This document shows positions 42,541 to 54,400 of a DNA stretch of 64,000 nucleotides, one piece after another. Every line of letters begins with the position of its first letter. Position 1 is the first letter of the stretch. A program made the position numbers and the translations under genes. Origin of the DNA: Spisula solida (taxonomy: Eukaryota > Mollusca > Bivalvia > Venerida > Mactridae); the NCBI GenBank assembly GCA_947247005.1, contig OX365948.1, forward strand, positions 39,064,601 to 39,128,600. Reading direction: 5' to 3'. Under the pieces are notes generated by a model that had not been told where the DNA came from, ran no database searches, and saw only the letters and a list, made by a program, of their open reading frames with translations.

Positions 42541-43638
42541 GTGTTTATGAACTCTACTTATTTTTTGTTGTTCGTTGTTATTATACACCTTGATATGATT
42601 GGCATTACTGTACTTAGATGTCAATAGTGTATCATACATTTCACATTGAAATGTTTTTCTTGTGTATGTTTGTTAGCAGTTTAATTATTAACCGTACATA
42701 TCATATGCACATAGTTCAGTTGTTTCTTTGCCATCAAACTAAATTTCATTCTGTTAATGGTTGCCAAGAAAATGGTTAATACATTGACGAAAGTTCATAA
42801 CAACCTAAATATTAATCATTAAATTCATTATGAAACTTGTTTTCAAATTTTAAAGACATTCACAGCTATAACTTGCACACATGAGTAGTGGAACAAAAAA
42901 CTCCTACATGCCTTTTTTAATGAACTTTCACCAATGTTATTAACAAGAGGGCCCTAGGTATTCACCTGTTGTAATAGTTCATGTAATAGCCACATGCTGA
43001 CATAAGAAATCATTCAAAGTAACTGCAGACCTAGTTTTTGACCTCTCATGACCCAGTTACAAAATTGAGCTAGGTTTCATAGAGACAAAAATTCTGACCA
43101 AGTTTCATGAAGATTGAGCCATAATAGTGACCTGAAGTGTGTTCACGGGCTTTTTCTAAGATTTGACCTAGTCACCTAGTATTTGACCCCACACGACACA
43201 GTTTCAAACTTGACCTAGATTTTATACAGACAAACATTCCGACCAAGTTTCATAAAGATTGGGCCATAATTGTGTCCTCTTATGTGTTCACAAGCTTTTT
43301 ATAAGATTTGACCTTGTGACCCAGTTTTGAACTTGTGCTAGATTTGATAGAGACAAACATTCTGACCAAGTTTCATGAAGATTGCATTCTCTAATGTGTT
43401 CACAAGCAATTCTTGACAGACGGACAGACAGAAACTCTTATAGATTAGGTTAATGGGACTTTTTTAGCCACATAAAGTGGATTTGTGAGGGCGGAGGGAC
43501 TGACAATGGAGGCAGAGTGATCACAAAAGCTCACCCTGTCACTTTGTGACAGGTGAGCTAAAATTGCATTACAAGGGTTCTTAATTAATTAATTGATCTC
43601 AAACTAGAATTCAGATTCATAGTTCTTTTTTTATCAAT
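42541..43638. other. Stretch between the two convergent Harbinger genes
   Basis: About 400 bp of AT-rich sequence is followed by a hairpin-tailed repeat (42945-43562). No other structure is seen. Confidence 0.6.
42945..43562. repeat. Hairpin-tailed dispersed repeat, copy 3 (longest)
   Basis: Contains three internal units with GACCAAGTTTCATGAAGATT or close variants (about 43095, 43240 and 43365), then GACAGACGGACAGACAGA, and the tail GATCACAAAAGCTCACCCTG with a perfect AGCTCACC/GGTGAGCT stem. It has the layout of a non-autonomous retroposon, but the family is not recognised. Confidence 0.8.
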
Positions 43639-43753
43639 TTACTGTTCATTTTTATCCTTATTATTCTGAACTTGCTGAGCTAAAACTTCAATTTGTAATT
43701 TCATCTTTTTCTTCCTAAGTTGAAGCAGCTCATCATCACAGTTGCAACACATA
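43639..43753 (-). CDS. Accessory protein, last exon (leucine-rich helix)
   Basis: Acceptor AAATTTCAG. It encodes MCCNCDDELLQLRKKKMKL, then QIEVLAQQVQNNKDKNEQ and a TAA stop (43641-43639). Heptad-like leucine and hydrophobic spacing suggests a coiled coil. It completes the Cys codon split at 44811. Confidence 0.6.
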
Positions 43754-46700
43754 CTGAAATTTAAAGAGCAAAGCAATGACACTAAAATATCATGATTCTA
43801 TATAAAACATTGATGAATTACTTGTTTCTACTTAGAGAAGGTTACTAAGTAGGTTCTCTAGTCATTTTTGACACAGAAATTACTAGTCATTAAGACATCA
43901 ATTAGATTGAATAGGTAGATTTTTAACTACAAAACTAGGTAGTATCAGGTTACTAATAACAAATATTTTTTTGTAACTCATGTTTAGCAACTCTAAATAT
44001 AGTGTTATAACAACACTTAATAAAACCAAAATTCTATTAATTTAATTGAAATTATTTAATTACAGGGTCAAATTTGACATGTAATGGTCAATTAAAGTCA
44101 ATTATTGGCACTTCAGTTTTATCTCAAATAGACATAAGGAATTATTCCTATTTCACACACATTGATAGTGTTTTCAAAGGTGAAACTGGATGATATACAA
44201 GTCACTCACTGATTTGTTACACCATTCTATTGATATAGCCTAAAGGTACAAAAATGGCACAAAGGTGTTAGTTGATTTTTCCTATAGTTAATCCATGCAT
44301 GTATGTCATGATTGTTTGAATTCAATAAACATTTTAAAATTGAATAATTAGATCAAAATTGTGTAAAAACGAATATTGCTTAATACAAAAATGTATTATA
44401 CAGTATTTAATTAAAGAAAAATTGTACATATTAATTAAATAAATTGTAATTGAACCCATCCATGCTAAGAAAAAATAGTAAATGTGTATCTTACAATTAT
44501 TAAATTGCAACTAATCAAGTACATGTGAACTTGTTTGTTTTTTTCTCATCCCAGAAAATACAATACAGCTCCACCAATTAAGACCACTTAATTATTTTCA
44601 AAATATGCATTCTTGAAATTTACAAAGTCCAAAGTTTACAACAAAAATGTCTGCGATTGAGAACTAATCAGTAATAAAACTTTTATATCATGGCTACAGC
44701 AGAATTTGACTGAACTGGGAAATTACAACTTACAATATGTCAAAGCACTTTGAAGATAATAAATCTAATACATGCATAGTTAGGAAATGAACATTAACTT
44801 AAACAATTACCATTTGTTGCGTTTAGCCAGCACACGGCTGGAAGCTACATCACTGGAAGTACTTGCAAGAGCAACTGCAGGAACTTGTTCCACTAACTCC
44901 ACCTGTACATCACTCACATTTCTGAAATATAACAAAGCAATAAAAGTCAATTTATTGCATCATTTCTGTAGAGAACATTGAAACTGTTGACTCTTTAATG
45001 AATTTATGGAACAAGTTGCAGAGGTTCATGACATATTTAGTGTCTACACAAGATTTTATACAATTTGTATAAATGCATGCAGACAACCTGATTAGGAAGA
45101 AGGCTTTTGTTTGTAAAATGTTAAGACAACAATAATTTTTGTCAAGAAATTATGCCTTGTCGTTTCGACACTTAAATTGAGTCAAGTGTAAATTGTATTC
45201 TTAAAGTACATACCGCTCAACTTGATTCATGGTGGTGTCCATCCCACCTCCAATGCCCAACACCCCCACACTGTCTGTACCGACAACATCCATCACAGCT
45301 TCTGTTATCAAACTATATTTAGACGTAAAGGGTCCACCTCCTGTAAAATGAAGGTACAGTTGAACCCAGTGTAGCAATACTATGTGATAATGACTCTAAT
45401 TTGATGCTGCGACGTCAAGAGTCTTGTGTCTATGTGACTTGCATTTTCATCATGGCGAGTGATAACATCAGGAATAATGTATCAAGAGTGACAGATATAA
45501 GTTGCAGCAAGAGCTCAGCTGTCCACACCTGTCGACTATTTGCAGGCATCTTTCAGATTAATCTGGCTATAAATTATACAACTAATGGTCAAAGGCATTT
45601 CAAATGCCGATTATACCAATAAAACTGTAAACTGTTAAACTGTAAACTAATAGTTGGTCTGAATGCAACTTGCATGCCGAACGTTCACAAAGAAATGTTT
45701 AAGTAAGAAAGGGACATATCTCTACATAAAACCTGAAATGGAGTCATTGCACTTGAACAGTACTGTTGACTTTTGATGGTGAACAAGTGACATTGCTATA
45801 TCATTGATATTACATGAGATATGGTCTGAATGTAATTTGTACACACAACTTCAACCAAGAGAAATGTAAGTTACAAATGGGGCATAATTGCAATTAAAAT
45901 GGATTTATTGCATATTTATAACCAGTTGTGTTGACTTATGACAGCGAACAAGCATTGCAAGTTTCTGAGCTATAGCATAAATACTATGTGAGATAAAATG
46001 TAGTAGCTTGTAATTCACTGGTCAAAAACCTTAACCAAAGCATTTAAGTTGAAAAGGGCCATAACTAAAATTAAAAATCAAAATGGAGTAATTGCATTTG
46101 ACATGTAGTGTTGACTTATAATGACCGGGGAACAATACTTTAACTAAAAGTCACAGTGTGACACTGATGAATCAGCGAGTGCAATAGTCCATATTCTCTG
46201 ATTAGTCAAGCTTAAAACTTGTTTCACAACCAATGGAAAATATGTATATATGCCAGTTTAAATAGCTTCATGAAGCATGCATGGAATTTTATTACTAGTA
46301 AAACTGCATTTAAACCTAAGTAAATTTATTCAAATGTTTGCATAATTAAGAAAAATATCATGTATTTTATTTAAATCTCCATCATCAATCTCAAGCAAAG
46401 GGTTCTGCAAAACCTGGCATGTATGCTTTCCCCTTGTAAGAATAGTATACACGAATAGCCTTAAAGTGTAAAGCAGAATAAGACAAAGTAAAGTACAAAT
46501 ATACATAACATGAGTACTTAAAAAATATAAACTAAACAAATTCAAGGTTGACAGTCATAATTCCGAGCTAGTGCCTAAAGGCTTAATCCAAAACATTCAT
46601 GTATATTATATACAGTACTGCTTTCTCATGGAGTAGATACCCTAAGAGTAAGAGATAAAAACGAAGCATGCACACTTAGAAATGTTTGTTCTGTAAGCAG

Positions 46701-47762
46701 CAGTGAACAATAATTGTTTAAAAGTGTTTTTATGGAAATTTTGATGCACCGACAGAAAGTAGTCCACCAGCAAACTTGCAAATGTTTTGCTTTTAGATAG
46801 GAACCATAGCAACACATGCTTATAATGAATAAATTCGGCCAAAATACTTGTAAGAGTGTAGTCACTCCAGACAATGCGATTAGACAGTGGCGTCTGCAAA
46901 GGTTCATTCATTTGTGTTGACAGATACCCTCAGTCGCCAAGAACAGAGTCTGATATTTGTGGTCTGGCCTAGTTAAACCCCGCTACGCACCTGGAAATAT
47001 TTTTATCATATTGATAATATATCCAGATTCAATCGTTAATCACAGAAAAACACTTGTTAGATGGATTTGATATAAATAACAAATATGCGTTATTTCTCTA
47101 CTGTGTTATTTATCTGTTAAACTAGAGAGGCACCTACCTACATTTTTTATTTATCCCAGATACGTTCAATAATGTTTGTATGATTAGGCCTGGGTATACA
47201 ATATTAGTGATAAAAAATATCCAGGTGCGTAGCTTTTGGACAGGGTCCAGACCCAAAGTATCCAAGTATTTTGTCTCGAAGTGGTTGCTTTCTTACATTC
47301 TGACGGTCCAGTCACGGAGCTACACTACAAATGTACTGTATGTGTCAAGTTAGTCCGACTATCGCTTGTGTTGTACTATTTAATTACCATAGCATTGAAC
47401 TGGTCAGTCAACTAGGTGATACCTGAGGCTGCATGATCAAAGTAATTCTTTCCCTATTGCAATGAGGCACACTGACTACTCTAGTACTTACCAATGCTTT
47501 ACTTCAAATGGCTTATTATATCACGAGGATAAGGCAAAATATAATCAGTAGTGATTGGCTTCCATCTCTTTGGACTAGGTCGCTTGAACAGTCTGACAGT
47601 AGAAACATCAACAAAGAAAACTTGCCTACGATCCGTAAAACGATGCTTGTCGACCTTGTGGCGACTAAGCCCCCACTTGTATTCTTCACCCATGGTCTGG
47701 GCCAATAACAAACACTCTTGTTGGGTAAAATTGGGAGACCTTGATTTTTTAGCAGTTTCCAT
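43639..47762 (-). CDS. Myb/SANT-like accessory protein of the Harbinger element
   Basis: The pieces read on the minus strand are an N-terminal open frame (47762-47499) starting METAKKSRSPNFTQQEC, then exons 45340-45214, 44921-44811 and 43753-43639. The KxRxPNFTxxE opening is typical of the Myb/SANT-like proteins that accompany Harbinger transposases. The GGGPFTSKY and VVGTDSVGVLGIGGGMDT stretch and a C-terminal leucine-rich helix fit the same family, which includes the NAIF1 relatives. The last three exons join in matching phases. The link from the first piece to 45340 is not resolved, and a middle exon or part of the SANT domain may be missing or broken. In this family the accessory protein binds the transposon ends and brings the transposase to the nucleus. 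Confidence 0.55.
43754..44810 (-). other. Intron of the accessory gene
   Basis: 1.06 kb of AT-rich sequence with no recognised structure. Confidence 0.5.
44811..44921 (-). CDS. Accessory protein, middle exon
   Basis: Acceptor TATATTTCAG; donor GTAATT. It encodes NVSDVQVELVEQVPAV, then ALASTSSDVASSRVLAKRNK: a low-complexity linker. Phases match both neighbours. Confidence 0.55.
44922..45213 (-). other. Intron of the accessory gene
   Basis: 292 bp with nothing recognised. Confidence 0.5.
45214..45340 (-). CDS. Accessory protein exon with GGGP motif
   Basis: Acceptor CATTTTACAG, phase 1; donor GTATGT, phase 2. It encodes GGPFTSKYSLITEAVMDVV, then GTDSVGVLGIGGGMDTTMN. The GGGP motif followed by a short helix and a G-T-D-S stretch is a recurring feature of Harbinger accessory proteins. 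Confidence 0.55.
45341..47498. other. Stretch inside the accessory gene
   Basis: 2.2 kb. The 45650-46150 part contains three loosely repeated blocks (ACTTGAACAGTACTGTTGAC-like) resembling the repeats at 34740-36600. I could not find the expected middle SANT exon on the minus strand. Confidence 0.45.
47499..47762 (-). CDS. Accessory protein, N-terminal open frame
   Basis: 87 codons starting METAKKSRSPNFTQQECLLL. The first 30 residues look like the start of a Myb/SANT-like domain. The later part (KRWKPITTDY) could be its third helix. The frame ends in TAA without an obvious in-frame donor, so it may be frameshifted. Confidence 0.5.
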   Translation of the reverse strand: METAKKSRSPNFTQQECLLLAQTMGEEYKWGLSRHKVDKHRFTDRRQVFFVDVSTVRLFKRPSPKRWKPITTDYILPYPRDIISHLK

Positions 47763-48204
47763 TTTTGCGACGCCGTCTGCTACAGTGTTTTGACAGATCT
47801 ATTAATAGCTTAAGAAATTCCGATGATTAAACCCCCGTTTCATACTTATGCTCCATTTGCTTCGCAATACATGCGAAAAAGACGCCCGATAAAGCGAATA
47901 TTGGTCAAACTATTCCTAATCGCCGTCCTCTAATCAGATTTACCGCCATTTTGAATCATGACGTATTCTTACTATTTTTAGTAACGCAAGTGCGCGGAAA
48001 TTCGATAATCACAATTGTAGCTATCATTTTTAAACGAAATCATCGCCTAAGGTATTTTTTTCCCTAAGGTAGATTCTTGCCTAAGGAATTTCCTTATGTC
48101 AAGTTGAGGGATAAAAGTTAGGGAATATCTTCCCTAAGGTAAAATATGGAGATAAGGAATTTTTTCCCTTAGTAGCCTTAGGTGCTTTATGAATACGGGC
48201 CCTG

Positions 48205-48298
48205 GGGTCATTGTGAAGAAATCGCGAAATTCATATACAAATTAATAATGATAAACTTATCGTATGATATACAAGTAGAACGTTATTAGAAATCTTAC
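48205..48298 (-). other. Remnant of Ig-gene intron 3 beside the Harbinger end
   Basis: 94 bp between the donor of the Ig exon (GTAAGA) and the right end of the Harbinger element. Nothing else is seen. Confidence 0.7.
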
Positions 48299-48497
48299 GA
48301 GACACTGTCAGATTAACAGTGGCATAGGACCAATCATCGGCCATACAGATGAATTCACCAGAATCCCAAGTCTGGGTGTTTGTTATCAGTAAGTCCCACA
48401 CGTGTTCGGCCGAGTGAATCACGTGATATCTCTGATGAGGAGGTATCTGCTCCGTACCATTGGTCAGATGATTACCGTCCGGGTCGTACCAACCAAG
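48299..48497 (-). CDS. Ig-domain exon, second half
   Basis: Acceptor TTTCCTGCAG; donor GTAAGA. It encodes [19 protein letters not shown], then [16 protein letters not shown], and [15 protein letters not shown]. It carries the core Trp and the D-x-G-x-F-x-C motif with the second core cysteine. It starts in phase 0 and ends in phase 1. Confidence 0.85.
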
Positions 48498-51400
48498 CTG
48501 CAGGAAATAAAAGAAGTTATATAATGTACGAGGATTTATCTGAGTACGTCGTATAATTCATATCTTGTTCTTTTTCTGACCGTGTTATGCCTTTAAAGGA
48601 CAAGGTTCACGAGGTGCTTAATTTGGGGTCAAAACGATGAATATTGAGATTAAATTCAGGACATTTGAATGATTATACAAGAGGTGTTCAACTTGGGTTA
48701 AGTAATACATGTACATATGATCACTGTGTATAGGAGAGATCACCGTATTCATATGCAAAATGCCCGCCAGCAATCTATTGGATGAATGAACAATAAAAAA
48801 CCTGCCATTCGCCAATAGCTAGCCTATTTTATGCAATATGGTTAAGAGCTTAAAAAACATTTTGTAGATTGTGTTGTTTTGGCTTTTTAAGACGAGATAT
48901 CCGTTTCAGGAATGTGTTGGTAGATTATGAGTTGGCATTTCTTATGGAAAAATAGTAATATTTGTCGTTCGAAGGCTTCTCTGAGTTCTTCCGATAACTT
49001 TTATTTTCCTCCATTTTGGAGAGCACAACATATTTACAAAACATGACCAAACATTAATGTACAAATATAAAAAAACATATGAACATGCATGATATATTTA
49101 CATAATTATGGCGCATATAACTACTGGATACCGTGCATATCAGTATTAGCCACAGACCTAGGCTTATGAGGCGTAAATGTTATATTTGTAATAGTGAAAT
49201 GGTACCCAAGATTAAAAAACCAAATTGAATATTGTCGAAACCTACAATAGTCATGTCGATTGGTTTCGTGATACCTATGACAAATCCATCAGCAGGGGAT
49301 CCAGCGGCGCAGATGGAACTATCCATAGGAACTATCAGTCGAATTATTTAGAAAAATATACACGCATAAATCTGCAGAAACTAGGGAGCTCATACGCTTA
49401 CAACCAAGAAAAACATACAGCGTAGCCAAAGGTTGTGGAGTCTGTAAATTCGACAAACTGTACAATATTTGGAAAAACTGCTTCGCCCTTGAGGCAATGT
49501 TGTATTTTAGAGGAAAATATGACAGGTACGCTCGTATGCTATGTTAGAAAAGGTAAAAAGGATAGGTTGAAGTTAGTGTTTGTTCAGCTTGATGTGTTCG
49601 CTGCCGCTTTCATGGCACGTAAGTGTGTTTGTTATAATTATGGAAATGCGGACCTCAAAATTGTTGATAGTAAAGTGAACAAAGCGCTCATGTACAGTCG
49701 GTTGCAATTCCGTTTGTTGACGCTATAGTGCCGTCATGTCTCTTTCCTGGGAACTGTGTCAAGCACAAAGGGTTTCATCCAGATTCAGCTGCAAATCCCC
49801 ATACACCACACATAAGAAGGTTGGGAGCTTAACAACAGACGTAACATCATTTTCTAATAACTTTGTAAAAAGGAAACTATGGGCAGTGCAGCACCGACCA
49901 GAAAAAGCAGGGCACAAAAAAGAAAATATACAGACTACAGACACCAACCACAATACCGAACGTAAAACGGGACAAAGTCATTAAAAACTTACATAATATG
50001 GTTGGTTCGAGACTGGTTCCACCACACACGGTAGAGTCACATTGCTTCCTACTGTTGTACTCTCAGAGGTATATTCATTTTTAATTTTCAACGACAACAC
50101 TGAAAATGAACGAAAATGTAATTTTCAATTACATGAGTAGATATGTAGGTAGGTAGGTAGGTAGGTAGGTAGGTAGGTAGGTAGGTAGGTAGGTAGGTAG
50201 GTAGGTAGGTAGGTAGGTAGGTAGGTAGGTAGGTAGGTAGGTAGGTAGGTAGGTAGGTAGGTAGGTAGGTAGGTAGGTAGGTAGGTAGGTAGGTAGGTAG
50301 GTAGGTAGGTAGGTAGGTAGGTAGGTAGGTAGGTAGGTAGGTAGGTAGGTAGGTAGGTAGGTAGGTAGGTAGGTAGGTAGGTAGGTAGGTAGGTAGGTAG
50401 GTAGGTAGGTAGGTAGGTAGGTAGGTAGGTAGGTAGGTAGGTAGGTAGGTAGGTAGGTAGGTAGGTAGGTAGGTAGGTAGGTAGGTAGGTAGGTAGGTAG
50501 GTAGGTAGGTAGGTAGGTAGGTAGGTAGGTAGGTAGGTAGGTAGGTAGGTAGGTAGGTAGGTAGGTAGGTAGGTAGGTAGGTAGGTAGGTAGGTAGGTAG
50601 GTAGGTAGGTAGGTAGGTAGGTAGGTAGGTAGGTAGGTAGGTAGGTAGGTAGGTAGGTAGGTAGGTAGGTAGGTAGGTAGGTAGGTAGGTAGGTAGGTAG
50701 GTAGGTAGGTAGGTAGGTAGGTAGGTAGGTAGGTAGGTAGGTAGGTAGGTAGGTAGGTAGGTAGGTAGGTAGGTAGGTAGGTAGGTAGGTAGGTAGGTAG
50801 GTAGGTAGGTAGGTAGGTAGGTAGGTAGGTAGGTAGGTAGGTAGGTAGGTAGGTAAGTTGTTTATTATAGTTACTTGTGCATACATATTTACAACAAACA
50901 TATTTACAATACACAAGTAAAGAGGCACCCGGCCCAATGGGCCTATACGTGACCTTAACAATAGTAGGTACTTTAAATCCGCTGTATGAAACAAAAATAG
51001 CATAGTACTATTCATGCACTATTACACAGTCGGTCAGACATTCCGACTCCACTAATAGCAACGTAAAGCGCGCGGGAAATGTTGTAAAATTCACTATGTT
51101 TGATACACTGTTGATAACCATTATCATATTTATTAAATTAATAAGCAATGCTTTATTAATACGCCACTGAAGGCTTAGTGTAATGAATAAGTGGAATGCT
51201 TATACATGTTTAATATGATTGTGGATGCGAATCCAGAGCTTTTTAATTTCATCATTTGTTTCCTTTCCGGATATATTTACATTATTTAAATTTACCGAAT
51301 ACACCATCGAGTAACTACAAAACGTAGTTAAAAATCATCAGAGATAATACAATATTTCCCGCCTGATATCTCATGTACTGCAGTAACACGGTGGCCATAC

Positions 51401-54400
51401 CACGTGTGGTCAATTTTGGCTCACCAACTCAGCATTTGGTCTCGTGGTATGGCCATATTTGAATAGCAGGACCTTGTCAAGTGAAAAAAATCAAATGTAT
51501 CACTTTCGTCACTCGGTGTGTGTGTGTTTCAATAACGGGTTTCTTAGAATTTCTGGTAGGGCATATATTAATATTTCAGCTTCGGTCTTGGTTAATGACA
51601 GTGCGTTTTAATTTTATCCAAAAACTTCGTATTTGGGAGAACTGGGTGTATAACTTAAATATTTTTCTGGCATTTGCAAACAGATGATGTTTTACTTCAC
51701 CTTGTAATGAGCATAGTAAGCATTGGATACAAATGTTATCTTAAAGAAAGAATTTTCTTCCAAATCAAGTGAGCAGCTAACAGACCAGCGGTCAATATTG
51801 GAGCTTTCAGACGAATATAATACTTTTGATCAATGTTCAGATTTGTTGTTGTTGTTTTCGGTTGACCACTTTTGTGGTTGTCTTTCACATGATTTATGCC
51901 TGGTTTGAAACACAACGATACCATACGACGTCCGTGTATCTCACAAAGTTCCTCGTGCCTAAATTTATCACTAAATCTAAGTTTAGACTTTTTTGATATA
52001 ATGCATACTTTAAGCCAGTTTTGCAATACGTTTTTCAAACGTTTTCAGCTCAGTACAAATGACTGAAATGAATAAGTATGGAACGCCATTGCTGCCTTCA
52101 TATGACTTATGTTATTATGTGCGGGAGTGACACAATTACGTGCAGTAGTTACATCATTATGTGCGGTAGTTACATCATTATATCATCATATGAAGGAAAC
52201 AATGGCGTCCCGTAATTTAATGTATATTAAACATACATTATGACCAAACGAATATATGGAAGTAAACCAAAGTTAACCAAAGAGAAGATAATAGTCTAAT
52301 GGGTACACATGCCGAATCTGACGCGCGAAAGTCCTGTAAATACAAAGATATGCATAGATTTGGATTTTATTTCGAACACCCCTCGTTACAAGGTGTCTTG
52401 TAACAAGTACAGGTAACTTGTTTACTGTCGAATGTAGTGCTTCATTATTTAGTGGTGCAGACTCAAAGTTCAAAGTTTTGTATATGGCAAATCCTGTAGA
52501 TGAGATGTTTATACACATTTGAGTAATATTTGAATTTGAAGCAGTTATTATTTATGGCGAAAACAGGAAGCGCCACTTGACGCACAATTAGAGATTCATC
52601 CATAGTTACCAACAGTATCCTCTTCAACATTTGTTTAAGATTGTGTGGTTTGATCGGAAACTATTTTCACACGAGAATGTACATGTATAATTACGAGTAT
52701 GTAAAATACTACAGCTTCAATTGAATAGTTTTGCATTTGGTGTCTATATGCTTTTCCTGTCGTATATAGTGAAAATAATGACCGAAGCAGTTTTCCTGAA
52801 ATCAACGTGTTGCAATAAAAAAAAAAGATTATATTAAGTCAGACAGGGAAGGCAGCACTCAACTTAACCAGCCGAGCACAGAAACATTAAAAACACACAA
52901 AGCACAATGCCCAACTAAACAAGCACAGATCCGCCCAAGTCCAAGCTGTCGAAAAGTATAATTAATTATAACTAGCTGAATGACCCAGTAGAAAAGATTC
53001 AGTAAACAAGAGACGGAATAACGGAGTAACAGACAATTTAGGCAGTATGTCAAGCTTATTTCCAACGGACTTGGATACCATTATCAGATTTGGCGTTGTC
53101 AAAGAGAGCTGTAACGATGGTATTGCGCTATAGTATTCGTAGGACGCATTCTCCGTGTTGAGTACGATTAAGCCACTGACCCCACTCCTCATGGTGTCCT
53201 TAAGTATCCACAATCTACTTTAGATAAACTTAAGTGTATTACAAGTTTTGGTTGGGAAGGGTTAAACATGCATATTCTGTGAGTCAAAGAAACACAGATA
53301 GAAACTGTCGATTGAGCAACATGAGACTTTCCTTTAGAATAACTGCCAAGTTGCAATTGTCACCCAATGATATGATATTTTCCATACCGGAAAGCCCATA
53401 ATGAATGTATTTAAGTATCATACAGTGTATATAACCACTCTATATTTCAACAACCGTAACAGAACATTTATACCTATATAATTGTCGTCCAGATGCACTA
53501 TATACCCTGCCTCCAAAAAAGTTCCTCACACAAGTTTCTTGCAGTTGCGTAAGAACATAGTATCAACCTCAACCAAAAAAGACCAAGATGAAAATAAATC
53601 ATTTTCAAAGGTTATAAATGAACATCAGGAGGACAACATTATCAAGAAACCTATGAAATTCAAAGTTCCGACATCCAAGTGTTAAATAATAATGAAGCGT
53701 GTGTATCATCAATTTGTCATAATCTACCTTTGTATTGACATTACCAGTTGTTTGCATCTTTTTGAACTATCATTCCTACAAATTTCATTGACATAGGCTT
53801 TCTTCGTCTGTCGAATTCTAGAACTCTGGCGCCTAGACAGAGACTCATTGTCAAACTATAAATTTTCTATGGAATTTAAGTCAGGTAACGTCTCTGTTTC
53901 AATTCCTTGACTATGCTGTCTGAATGACATGGTACCAATCTCTAGACAAGACGAAGGTGGGCCAAGGTCATTGCAAAATCTCTTGAAATATCCATGTGAT
54001 TGTTGCAATGTCATTCAGGGACACTGGCATTGTAAGTGAAGTGCCTGGCAGGTTGATTTGAAATGATCAGATTGACTTTTCAAGCGAAAGTTTAATGACA
54101 TTGACGTACCTCACTCTGATTTGAAGACTGGTACCATGTCATCTAGCCAACATGGTGAAGGAATTGAAACAGAAACATTACCCTACGAATTAAGATAGGT
54201 AACCAAAGTCGACAGACTTTAATTCCGTAGAAAATATTCGGTTTAACATTGCGCCTGTGCTTAAGTGTCAGAATTCTGGCAGCCAACAAGCCAAGGAAGC
54301 CATTGTCCATGCAACTTAGCGGAATAATGGTATTGAAGATTCAAGGAACTGGTAATGCCAAAGTTGATAGTGACAATAATTGAATCCAGTTGACGTTACA

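Larger units (their letters stand above)
32737..48204. mobile_element. 15.5-kb PIF/Harbinger DNA transposon with both genes
   Basis: The two ends are 29-bp inverted repeats identical at every position (32737-32765 and 48176-48204), beginning CAGGGCCCGTATTCATAAAG. Similarity continues inward, with AAGGGAAAAA and several CCTAAGG/CCTTAGG motifs near both ends. Inside are a four-exon DDE transposase (+, 39823-42540) and a Myb/SANT-like accessory gene (-, 47762-43639), tail to tail, as in other Harbinger elements. The length is inflated by nested repeats. No clear 3-bp target duplication is seen (left flank GTA, right flank GGG), so it is aged, rearranged or bounded by related copies. Confidence 0.8.

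Noticed and set aside
49225..49984. Three successive plus-strand frames of 66-97 codons
   Set aside because: They have no start context, splice sites or domain, lie inside an Ig-gene intron on the opposite strand, and their lengths are within chance expectation.
50125..51015. Long minus-strand frames of repeated Tyr-Leu-Pro-Thr
   Set aside because: They are the translation of the GTAG microsatellite, with no splice sites or other coding signal.
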